A stretch of DNA of 34,948 bases from an uncultured Bacteroidales bacterium (GTDB taxonomy: Bacteria; Bacteroidota; Bacteroidia; Bacteroidales; FEN-979). The stretch lies in assembly GCA_903885595.1 (NCBI GenBank), contig CAISJJ010000149.1:1-34948 (forward strand), in the 5' to 3' direction. Under the pieces are notes generated by a model. That model was given only the letters and a program-made list of their open reading frames with translations. It was not told where the DNA came from and made no database searches. Made by a program: the position numbers and the translations under genes. Each line of letters opens with the position of its first letter. Position 1 is the stretch's first letter. Below, one piece after another: positions 1-6,618 of the stretch.

Positions 1-622
1 AAAAAACAGGGAACCATCAACCAGATGGCGCCGGTAAGCGCCCTAAATCCGAATGCCCTGAATAATTCCGATTTTTTCACATCGGCATTTCCGGCCGATT
101 ATGGCAATGCTACAGCAGGTGTTTTTGACATCAATTTAAGAAACGGAAATACGGAAAAACGCGAACATATGATCCAGTTTGGGGCATTGACCGGTTTGGA
201 AGCCATGTCGGAGGGCCCATTTAAAACGGAAACACCGCTTTGCTTGCTGCCTACCTGGAAGCCAAATACTGCATAAATGATAAACTGACTTTCGATGCCG
301 GTTTGCGCAGCCAGCTCCTTACGCTCAATAATGCAATATCCTTTGAACCGAGACTTGGATTAAAATACCAGGTAAATGCAAAGAACTCGGTTGCTGTCGG
401 TTTTGGTCATCACAGCCAGATGCAGCCCTTATCCGTTTACTATTACCGCTATCAGCTCCCTGATTTTTCCTATGATGAATCAAACCGCGACCTGGGCTTT
501 ACCAACAGCCTTCATTTTGCAGGCTCCTACGAAGTACTTCCTTTTGTTGACTGGCGTGTAAAGGCTGAAATTTACTACCAGTTACTCTGTAATGTCCCCA
601 TCTCAAAGCTCCCGAATAGTTT
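1..622 (+). pseudogene. TonB-dependent receptor remnant (5'-truncated by the window, internally deleted)
   Basis: Two receptor fragments lie in different frames. Frame 1 (about 1-220) encodes the end of a plug domain; the stretch DFFTSAFPADYGNATAGVFD followed by LRNGN is typical of Bacteroidota TonB-dependent receptors, and it reaches an early part of the barrel (EGPF). Frame 3 (about 225-622) encodes late barrel strands: a LEPR-like SFEPRLGLKY segment, then HHSQMQPLSVYYYR and AEIYYQLLCNVP. Frame 1 stops at 276, and frame 3 has a stop at 222-224, so the reading frame changes near 220-228, where several hundred residues of barrel are missing. The sequence stops resembling a receptor at about 615-630 and becomes a histidine kinase. 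The product cannot be functional. A gene broken by deletion is the likely explanation; a metagenome assembly join is the alternative. Confidence 0.8.
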
Positions 623-952
623 TTCCACGGGAACCTGGTCATTACAACAGAGGTTAAAAAAGAGGATCTGACCAGGCTGATTCCCCCGATGGCGCTTCAG
701 ATTTTACTTGAAAATGCCATTAAACATAATGAAGCTTCATCAGATCACCCGTTAGCAATTTCTATTATGTCCGAAGATGAAAAACTCATCGTGTCAAATA
801 ACCTGCAATTAAGGCCTCAGCATGAACCCGGGTCGCAAACGGGGTTGAAAAATATCAGGGCCCGGTATGCATTTTTCTCTGAAAAAACTGTTGATGTTGT
901 GCAAACCAAAGATTCTTTCATTGTAAAGATTCCCTTACTTTTATCAACCTGA
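620..952 (+). pseudogene. C-terminal fragment of a LytS/YehU-type sensor histidine kinase
   Basis: The reading frame is open from 620 (after a TAG at 617-619) to the stop at 950-952. It encodes the end of a His_kinase region and the HATPase domain of the LytS class: LIPPMALQILLENAIKHN is the N-box and QTGLKNIRARY is the G-box-like segment. The phosphoacceptor region and any membrane part are absent, because the sequence upstream is receptor barrel in another frame. The first ATG is at 689, inside the N-box, so no sensible start exists. The intact LytTR regulator 165 bp downstream is the expected partner of such a kinase. This is therefore probably the decayed half of a LytS/LytTR pair fused by deletion to an upstream receptor gene. 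Confidence 0.75.
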
Positions 953-973
953 AATGCCCGTACTTACTTCGTT

Positions 974-1040
974 AATACCAACCCTGATTGTTAATTTTTG
1001 GGTTTACCCTATGACCGCCAAATCAAAATAACTAACCGAT
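974..1040 (+). repeat. Dispersed leader repeat, copy A
   Basis: This copy aligns with the leaders at 3246-3345 and 27406-27508. Shared parts are TTTTTGGGT (992-1003 region), TGACCGC and the core AAATCAAAAT at 1020-1029. The core is followed by exactly 9 nt and an ATG at 1039, the same spacing as in the copies before 3346 and 5420. Here the ATG opens only an 11-residue ORF (1039-1074), so the gene this leader served may have been lost. Confidence 0.55.
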
Positions 1041-1080
1041 GAAAGCCAACCAAGCTGATACCAATCGGGAATGACAATTT

Positions 1081-1117
1081 GCGGTGATTCCATCATGCAC
1101 AAAAAAATTACTGACAA
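1081..1117 (+). repeat. Dispersed leader repeat, copy E (directly before the LytTR regulator)
   Basis: GGTGATTCCATCATG followed by AAAAATTACTGACAAATG parallels GGTATTCCGTATG and CAAAATTATTGATAAATG before 3346. The final ATG is the start codon of the response regulator. It lies about 40 bp after copy A, so two degenerate copies stand in tandem. The similarity is weaker than between the copies at 3246 and 27406. Confidence 0.4.
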
Positions 1118-1873
1118 ATGAACGCAATCATCATCGAAGACGAGAAACTCTCTGCCGAACACCTTGGCAATCTCCTGAAGAAGATCGATGCATCCATTGC
1201 AATAACGCAGATTTTCGACTCCATCAGGCAAAGCATCGATGCATTTAAAAATGGGATCAAAGCTGATATCCTGTTTGTTGATATCCACCTGGCCGACGGG
1301 TTAAGTTTTGAAATTTTCAAAGAATTCTCTGTTGACACCCCGATCATTTTTACCACTGCATACGATGAATATGCCATCCGGGCTTTTAAACTGAACAGCG
1401 TTGATTATCTTCTGAAACCTGTTGGCCTCGAAGAACTACGCAATGCCCTGGATAAATTTAATAAATACAACCGCAACGATCAGTCATTGATGATCGAAAA
1501 TATTGTCAGGGCATATCAGAACATGAACAACCAGTATAAAAGCCGGTTCATGATAAAAACCGGCGAAAACATTATTTCCGTTAAAACCGGCAATATTTCC
1601 CACTTTATATTCGAAGATGGAATCGTGATTCTGGTGACAAAAACGAATAATCACTATCCTGTCGATTTTACCCTCGTGCAATTGGAGTCCATGCTCGACC
1701 CCATTGAATTTTTCAGAATTAACAGAAAAGTGGTAATAAATATAAACGCCATTCAGAAGACAGGCACCTACTTTAACAGCCGGCTGAAAATTAATGCGCC
1801 ATTTCTTAACGACGATGATTCTGTTGTTAGCCGCGAACGGGTGCCTGGTTTTAAAGAGTGGCTTGGAATGTAA
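1118..1873 (+). CDS. LytTR-family response regulator
   Basis: 251 aa. An N-terminal receiver domain (residues 1-120) has the acidic pair E7/D8, phosphoacceptor D55 in ILFVDIH, T80 in IFTTAYDEYA and K100 in DYLLKP, so the phosphorylation site is complete. The C-terminal LytTR DNA-binding domain (about 145-250) contains the family pattern FFRINRKVVININAI near residues 198-212. It acts in the cytoplasm as a transcription regulator that normally receives phosphate from a LytS-type kinase. The only such kinase nearby is the broken fragment ending at 952, so this protein is orphaned unless another kinase drives it. The length is usual for the family. The start ATG sits at the end of a leader-repeat copy. 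Confidence 0.93.
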   Translation: MNAIIIEDEKLSAEHLGNLLKKIDASIAITQIFDSIRQSIDAFKNGIKADILFVDIHLADGLSFEIFKEFSVDTPIIFTTAYDEYAIRAFKLNSVDYLLKPVGLEELRNALDKFNKYNRNDQSLMIENIVRAYQNMNNQYKSRFMIKTGENIISVKTGNISHFIFEDGIVILVTKTNNHYPVDFTLVQLESMLDPIEFFRINRKVVININAIQKTGTYFNSRLKINAPFLNDDDSVVSRERVPGFKEWLGM

Positions 1874-1925
1874 CCATTTGATTTGATGAAAAACTTAACG
1901 ATACCATGCAATTGAATTAATAATG

Positions 1926-1933
1926 TAACTTTG
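1926..1933 (+). promoter_or_regulatory. Putative Bacteroidota promoter -7 element
   Basis: TAACTTTG matches TAnnTTTG exactly, 53 nt upstream of the ATG at 1986. No clear TTTG -33 element is seen at the expected distance. Confidence 0.45.
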
Positions 1934-1985
1934 GAAAAAGATAATAAATGGTTACTTACCACTGATCCCTGTAAAAGAATCTGTT

Positions 1986-3245
1986 ATGAAAAAACTACCA
2001 ATCTTCCTCATTTTATGTCTGGTTACAACCTTACCTGCCTTCCTGCTTGTATCCTGTAAGAAATCTGATCCTGATCCGGTACCTGTTTCCAGTGAAGTTA
2101 AACTGGGAGCCATCCTCGATCTTACCGGTATTTATTCCGAAGAGGGGCTGGCTGGTAAGACATCCATGGAAATTGCGATTGCCGACCTGAACCAGATGTA
2201 CCTGCTGGCCGGATCGGCCACAAGGTTTTCGATAACTTTCCGGGATGCCGGAATGGACACCGTAAAAGCATTATCTGCAGCCTCCGAAATGTATGGTCAG
2301 GGGATAAGGCTGCTCGTTGGGGGACCCAATACCAGCTCCGAATTAAAAGCCATGTTGCCATATCTGAATGCGAATAAAATGCTGGTGTTAAACTGTTTTG
2401 CAACCTCGCCGGCATTGGCTGTCCCCGATGATTATATTTTCAGGGTGATCCCCGACGACAATGTGCAGGGCAGGGCAACGGCAAAAATGATGCAAACCGA
2501 TGGCATCAAAGCGCTCATTCCCATCTGGAGAAACGATGCTTATGGGAACGGACTTTACCAGAGTACTAAAGATCAGTTCACCGCACTGGGAGGAACTGTG
2601 TATGATGGGGTTGCTTATTCGACAGGATCTGTAAGCTATTCAGAAGTTATAACTGCTGCAGCTGCCCAGGTAGCTGAAGCTATTGCTGCTTACGGCGCCT
2701 CAAGAGTTGCTGTGATGCTGATTTCGTATCAGGACGTTGCCGATTTTTTCAAAGCAGCTTCACCGATAAATGAAATGAGTACAGTAAACTGGTACGGGTG
2801 CGATGCAAATACAAAAAAAACAGCCGTAACACTTGATGCAGAGGCAGCCGCATTTGCACAGGAGGTTAGGTTTTTGGCGCCCATTATGGCCATAGGTACC
2901 GCAAGTTCCCGGCCTGCGACAGCCAGTGAAATTGCCAGCCGGATCATGTCCGTTACAGGATCCGACCCCGACGACATGGCCCTTTCGGCTTACGATGCAG
3001 TCATGATTTACGGTCAGTGTTACAACCTCGTCAGACAATATGATGCAACCCTTTTTAAATCCGTTTTGCCTTCCATCTGCGCTTCTTACAATTACCTGGG
3101 AATCTCCAGAAGGATGAATGGTGCAGGCGACCTGGCAACTTCAAACTATGTTTTCTGGACGGTCAACCAGATTCCGGGCGGCTGGGGCTGGAACAGCTAC
3201 AGCACCTATTTCGCGGATGGCGATTACATCCTGATAAAACAATGA
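1986..3245 (+). CDS. Solute-binding lipoprotein, type I periplasmic-binding fold (branched-chain amino acid ABC-type receptor family)
   Basis: 419 aa. A lipoprotein signal ends in LLVSC with the lipidated Cys at 24, followed by KKSDPDP, a charged start seen in exported Bacteroidota lipoproteins. The mature part begins EVKLGAILDLTGIYSEEG, the typical first strand of the Peripla_BP_6/LivJ fold, followed by GKTSMEIAIADLN. The middle has a GPNTSSE segment and PIWRNDAYGNGLYQ, matching the second-lobe part of that fold. Family members bind amino acids, amides or urea outside the cytoplasm. No ABC permease or ATPase gene lies in the window, so transport is not supported by context; it could be a sensor component or serve a distant transporter. 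The ligand is unknown. A promoter element lies upstream, and its stop codon abuts a leader repeat. Confidence 0.85.
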   Translation: MKKLPIFLILCLVTTLPAFLLVSCKKSDPDPVPVSSEVKLGAILDLTGIYSEEGLAGKTSMEIAIADLNQMYLLAGSATRFSITFRDAGMDTVKALSAASEMYGQGIRLLVGGPNTSSELKAMLPYLNANKMLVLNCFATSPALAVPDDYIFRVIPDDNVQGRATAKMMQTDGIKALIPIWRNDAYGNGLYQSTKDQFTALGGTVYDGVAYSTGSVSYSEVITAAAAQVAEAIAAYGASRVAVMLISYQDVADFFKAASPINEMSTVNWYGCDANTKKTAVTLDAEAAAFAQEVRFLAPIMAIGTASSRPATASEIASRIMSVTGSDPDDMALSAYDAVMIYGQCYNLVRQYDATLFKSVLPSICASYNYLGISRRMNGAGDLATSNYVFWTVNQIPGGWGWNSYSTYFADGDYILIKQ

Positions 3246-3345
3246 AACTGGATAATATGAAATATCCCTGAGAACAATGTCCATGCATACCGTGAATGTT
3301 AAAATGGGTATTCCGTATGACCACTGAAATCAAAATTATTGATAA
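3246..3345 (+). repeat. Dispersed leader repeat, copy B
   Basis: This copy fills the whole gap from the stop codon ending at 3245 to the ATG at 3346. It aligns with the xylB-xylA gap (27406-27508) through AACTGG, ATGAAATATCC (3257-3267), GAACAA, GTCCATGCA, ACCGT, GGGTATTCC and TGACC. Its end CTGAAATCAAAAT (3324-3336) is identical to 5398-5410, and both are followed by 9 nt and then ATG. ATACC and GGTAT inside it can pair as a short stem. Confidence 0.65.
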
Positions 3346-4071
3346 ATGAAAAACACCGGAATTTCCACACTTGTTTGTTTAATGTTAGTAATCATGATGG
3401 CAGCAGCGCTTTCGTGCAGCCAGAAGAAAGATGATCCGGTGCCGGTAGTTACCCCTTTTGGGAGCTGGATCCGCACATTCACGGGAAGTGAAACATACAG
3501 CGCACAGCTGAACCTGAAATCAGAAGGGGTTATAGAATGGATTATGCTCGATACCCTCTCCACCCACACCAACAGCTACTCACAAATCCAGGTTAGCGGA
3601 AATCAGCTGCGCATTTTTAATGACCCCGATTTCACAGGCGATGGCATATATAAATGGGGTATTGAAAATGGCCCCCTCACAATGGCGTTGGTAAACGACA
3701 GCTACCCCGCCAGAACAGCAGCAATCGCTGGCACCTGGCAGGTAAAGGATGAAACTGCAAGTAAAAAGGTACAGGGTTCGTGGCAGAAGAATATGACGGC
3801 TGACGGGTTAAATTACCGGGTTCAACTCACGCTTACCTCATCCGGAATATTAAACTGGACCATGATCGATATCATGCCGGGACATACCAATTCAAGTGTC
3901 AGTTTCACAACAACAGACAGCGCCTTTGTCCTATTCAAGGACCCTGACTGCCCCGGAAACGGTTATTATTCGTACCAGGTAACTGATACTTCGCTTATCA
4001 TCACCCTTTTAAAGGATCATTGCCCTCCCCGCGCACCCTCTTTTACCGGGGCATGGATAAAAGTTCAGTAA
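3346..4071 (+). CDS. Lipoprotein with two tandem lipocalin-like repeats, function unknown
   Basis: 241 aa. The signal ends in AALSC with the lipidated Cys at 24 and a KKDD-containing mature start. The rest is two copies of one domain of about 96 residues (39-134 and 144-240). Corresponding segments are IEWIMLDTLSTHTNSY and LNWTMIDIMPGHTNSS; FNDPDFTGDGIYKW and FKDPDCPGNGYYSY; and IAGTWQV and FTGAWIK. The pattern of GSW start, short beta strands and a closing GTW resembles lipocalin-like lipoproteins of Bacteroidota, but I do not recognise a specific family. The second copy has two cysteines (CPGN and HCPPR) that the first lacks and that could form a disulfide. The protein is probably anchored in the outer membrane. 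The leader is a repeat copy also found before xylA. Confidence 0.75.
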   Translation: MKNTGISTLVCLMLVIMMAAALSCSQKKDDPVPVVTPFGSWIRTFTGSETYSAQLNLKSEGVIEWIMLDTLSTHTNSYSQIQVSGNQLRIFNDPDFTGDGIYKWGIENGPLTMALVNDSYPARTAAIAGTWQVKDETASKKVQGSWQKNMTADGLNYRVQLTLTSSGILNWTMIDIMPGHTNSSVSFTTTDSAFVLFKDPDCPGNGYYSYQVTDTSLIITLLKDHCPPRAPSFTGAWIKVQ

Positions 4072-4323
4072 AATCACACTGCTGCTACGGGCATTGATGA
4101 CCTGTTAAAGCTTATTCATTGCTTGAATCAGCATTGGATTGAATTTCTTCTATCCTGACTTAGCAATTTCTATATGTCACTTTTTGCAATCCGCATGCTC
4201 GGGTCATTTCTTCTAGAACTCATCAACACCGAATATTTTTTTGCATGTTTTGTTGCTTTAATTTTAATCAGATGATTTTCCGATCTTATTAAAATAATTT
4301 TTATTTTGTCTGATTATAAATAT

Positions 4324-4331
4324 TATTTTTG
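4324..4331 (+). promoter_or_regulatory. Putative promoter -7 element
   Basis: TATTTTTG fits TAnnTTTG. A TTTG at 4305-4308 could be the -33 element, although 15 nt between them is short. Transcription from here would give a leader of roughly 70 nt before the ATG at 4407. Confidence 0.5.
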
Positions 4332-4367
4332 CCGCTTTATTTATCAAATCAGTACTTTAACAATTAA

Positions 4368-4388
4368 ATAGTGCGGCGTCAGCACTAT
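4368..4388 (+). promoter_or_regulatory. Perfect inverted repeat in the 5' leader
   Basis: ATAGTGC (4368-4374) and GCACTAT (4382-4388) form a 7-bp stem with a 7-nt loop, 18 nt before the start codon. There is no U-run, so it is not a terminator; it could be an operator or an mRNA structure. Confidence 0.45.
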
Positions 4389-4406
4389 AAAGTCTGACAA
4401 TGGATT

Positions 4407-5264
4407 ATGCATATTACATTTATACGATTAATGCTGTTTTCGGCACTGGTTTTTTTTCTGAACATTGCAGCTGCACAGATTCCAAACAGTGGTTTTGAAT
4501 CTTGGGAACTTGATGCGGATGGAAACTTGAATCCAACAGGCTGGGGAACGACAAACGAGGATCAAATGATTAGTGTTGACCAATACACGCCGGCAAAACA
4601 GGGTAACTATTCAATGCGGGTCAGGGTCTTCGATCCGGGCTTCTTTCCTATCAACGGAATCGCCTTTACCGAATTCGCCTATACCCAGCGACCTTCATTC
4701 TTTTCCGCTTGGTTGAAAACGACTGTTATGCCAGGAGATGCTGTTTATGTAATCGTTTCATTATGGAAGGGAGATACGATCGTTGCATCGCCTGATAGCT
4801 GTACGTTTGTCATTGATTCGACGATTATCGGGTATACTCATTTTTCCTTTCCTTTGTCATACCAGTCGGCAAAGTATCCAGATTCAGCCAATATCATGGT
4901 CATTGCCGGAAGATATGGAAACACTCTTGTCGGAACTGAAATAATCGTTGATGAGCTTGCTTTTTCCAATGGTGTCGGATTAGAAGATAACATGACAACA
5001 GCTGCCGCTCCTGCACGACCAGTGTACCCAAATCCCTCCACGGGCAGGATTTTTATTCCGCTTACCTTGAAAAACAGTTCAATAATTGGTATCGAACTGT
5101 ATAATACTGCAGGGATTCTGTTAAGAACTGTAAGTTTTGGAACACTGGGATCAGGTCAGCACAATCTTGAATTATCAGTTGATGACATGGCAAATGGCTT
5201 TTACACCTACCGTTTAACCGGAAGCGGTGTGCAGCAAACCGGAAAATTCACAATCAGGAAATAA
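4407..5264 (+). CDS. Secreted protein with T9SS type A sorting domain; N-terminal domain resembles carbohydrate-binding-like modules
   Basis: 285 aa. A Sec signal peptide ends near residue 23 (NIAAAQ). The main domain (about 25-190) starts IPNSGFESWELDADGNLNPT, a jelly-roll-like beginning common in Bacteroidota secreted proteins with carbohydrate-binding-like folds (PCMD-like), and ends in EIIVDELAFSNG, typical of such beta sandwiches. The C-terminal sorting domain (about 205-285) has YPNPSTGRI at 207-215, then GIELYNTAGILLRTV, GQHNLELSVDDMANGFYTYRL and a final GKFTIRK, so the protein should cross the outer membrane by T9SS and be attached to the surface. It is monocistronic by spacing, with its own promoter and leader hairpin. 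No catalytic motif is seen and the ligand is unknown. Confidence 0.85.
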   Translation: MHITFIRLMLFSALVFFLNIAAAQIPNSGFESWELDADGNLNPTGWGTTNEDQMISVDQYTPAKQGNYSMRVRVFDPGFFPINGIAFTEFAYTQRPSFFSAWLKTTVMPGDAVYVIVSLWKGDTIVASPDSCTFVIDSTIIGYTHFSFPLSYQSAKYPDSANIMVIAGRYGNTLVGTEIIVDELAFSNGVGLEDNMTTAAAPARPVYPNPSTGRIFIPLTLKNSSIIGIELYNTAGILLRTVSFGTLGSGQHNLELSVDDMANGFYTYRLTGSGVQQTGKFTIRK

Positions 5265-5308
5265 TCTGTAATTCAGGTTTCTTTCTTTTTCAGTTAGCCC
5301 TGTAGTGC

Positions 5309-5344
5309 CAGTTTCACGCTGAATCAACAGTTTCACGGCTGATC
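5309..5344 (+). repeat. Short direct repeat upstream of 5420
   Basis: CAGTTTCACGCTGAATC (5309-5325) and CAGTTTCACGGCTGATC (5328-5344) are the same 17-bp unit with a shifted base, 19 bp apart. They could be tandem regulator sites or a local duplication. Confidence 0.45.
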
Positions 5345-5384
5345 TCCCAAAGGGTTGGCCAGTTTGTTCCAGTAAGCATAAATG

Positions 5385-5419
5385 CCACATTTGACTGCTG
5401 AAATCAAAATCTTTATAAA
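5385..5419 (+). repeat. Dispersed leader repeat, copy D (3' part only)
   Basis: CTGAAATCAAAAT at 5398-5410 is identical to 3324-3336 and is followed by the same 9-nt spacing to the ATG. The part upstream of the core is much less conserved than in copies B and C. Confidence 0.5.
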
Positions 5420-6205
5420 ATGAAAGTCATTTTTTTTGTTCTCTTCTTTGCAGCCGGATCAATTGCTACAGGTCAGAAATTGCCCCAGGGGGTAAAAATG
5501 GATACGGTTCCATGTAGTTACGCCACTGGCCAGTTCAGCCATCATTTCTTTAAAAACAACGAGGTGATCGGCCTTATTGAGCCCAGTTCCTGTCATTACA
5601 GTGAAACACAGGGCGGCAGGGTTAATCCTCTCGTTTATGCTGATTTCTATATGCTCTCCAGGAAAGACACCTTTTCAACAAAAAGCGAGGCTTTGACCTG
5701 GATCATCGAATTGATGGAGGATTATTATAAGCCGGCAGTCATCACAAAATGGCAAAAACTCATGGTCCAGCCGCCGAAGGTAAGGTTGAAATATCCCTGG
5801 GACTGGACATATAAACTCGGCAAATTCGATGGTATTTTCAAAAGTAAAAGTTTAAGTGAAAATAAGCTGACGCTGATGACCAAGGATGATCGTGGGCAGT
5901 CGGAAATTCTGCAGATCATCAGGACTCCGAATACAGCTAAACTAACCACCGTGCAGGTGATGGAAATAACCGCCATGATGAACCGGGCAGTCAATTACAG
6001 GAATCCGGCGGCTGTCGGGATTGTGATCGGCGGCAAAACTTTTAACACATCCGAAAACACCTTTTTGGAGCATATGCAGCAACGGCATTTTTGGTATGCC
6101 GACGACCAGGAGATCATTTATATCAATAGTAATTTGTTGAAAGATGAAAAGACAAAATATCCGGGCGTGATCAACGATATTTTGGGCAGCATAACCTGGG
6201 ATTGA
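5420..6205 (+). CDS. Exported protein of unknown function
   Basis: 261 aa. The N-terminus is hydrophobic (VIFFVLFFAAGSIATGQ), a probable signal peptide cut near residue 19. The mature part shows no motif I recognise. It has FSHHFFKNNEVIGLIEPSSC early, a basic middle section (KVRLKYPWDWTYKLGKF), a segment IIRTPNTAKLTTVQVMEITAMM and a C-terminal HFWYADDQEIIYINSNLL. It lacks a T9SS sorting domain and a lipobox, so it is likely periplasmic. The leader ends in a repeat copy with conserved spacing to the ATG, which supports this start. The stop codon overlaps the possible TTG start of the next ORF. Function unknown. Confidence 0.65.
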   Translation: MKVIFFVLFFAAGSIATGQKLPQGVKMDTVPCSYATGQFSHHFFKNNEVIGLIEPSSCHYSETQGGRVNPLVYADFYMLSRKDTFSTKSEALTWIIELMEDYYKPAVITKWQKLMVQPPKVRLKYPWDWTYKLGKFDGIFKSKSLSENKLTLMTKDDRGQSEILQIIRTPNTAKLTTVQVMEITAMMNRAVNYRNPAAVGIVIGGKTFNTSENTFLEHMQQRHFWYADDQEIIYINSNLLKDEKTKYPGVINDILGSITWD

Positions 6206-6231
6206 TTTTTTTCTGCGCGACCGAATGCAAC

Positions 6232-6498
6232 ATGAATCACGCAAAGTTGATTCTCTGTTGTGGTTATGAAAACCATCGTTTTTTGGCTTTTTCACTGGAT
6301 GCTCCCGGCTGGATCACTTCCACACTTTTTAATATGAATGGCGTACAGGTCAGAACGTTGATTGACGGGTACCAGCCCTCAGGAACCCACCGGCTGGTGA
6401 TCGATGGTGAAAACATTCCCAATGGTATCTACATTTGTCGTTTAATGGCTGATGGTAAGGTATGCATGAAAAAACTGGTCAGGATCGGGACTCCGTGA
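6232..6498 (+). pseudogene. Orphan T9SS C-terminal sorting-domain fragment
   Basis: The frame is open from a TTG at 6202; the first ATG is at 6232 (88 aa). From residue 22 on it reads as the later part of a type A sorting domain: TSTLFNMNGVQVRTLIDGYQ, then GTHRLVIDGENIPNGIYICR and the closing strand KKLVRIG. The YPNP motif and first strand are missing, and there is no signal peptide or cargo domain in front. A sorting domain alone has no known role, so this is most likely the 3' end of a T9SS cargo gene whose front was lost, possibly when sequence was rearranged next to the gene ending at 6205. A frameshift joining it to that gene is possible but not supported by the protein ends. Confidence 0.6.
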
Positions 6499-6534
6499 GA
6501 AAAATCTGATAAATTTTATAAGAAAGGATCGTTT

Positions 6535-6618
6535 ATGAAATACAGCGTTCATCGTGTAGAGGTAAGCAAGGACAATTTACAGGAAAAGCTGGAGCAATTC
6601 CTGAATAACAATGATTAA
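6535..6618 (+). CDS. 27-residue small ORF, possibly a truncated gene
   Basis: The ORF runs from ATG at 6535 to TAA at 6616-6618 and begins MKYSVHRVEVSKDNLQEKLE. It is preceded by AGAAAGGA about 8 nt upstream, a reasonable ribosome site. The sequence is charged and helical in its second half (LQEKLEQFL). From memory it resembles the N-terminus of small Bacteroidota proteins of about 60 aa that continue past this point, so it may be a truncated copy. It overlaps by 3 nt the end of the convergent GTPase gene, so the truncation may have come from the join with that gene. Confidence 0.4.
   Translation: MKYSVHRVEVSKDNLQEKLEQFLNNND

Larger units (their letters stand above)
4072..4406. other. 335-bp intergenic region, AT-rich, with promoter element and leader hairpin
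   Basis: No ORF of note is present. The 3' half is very AT-rich and contains the promoter element at 4324 and the hairpin at 4368 listed separately. Confidence 0.6.
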
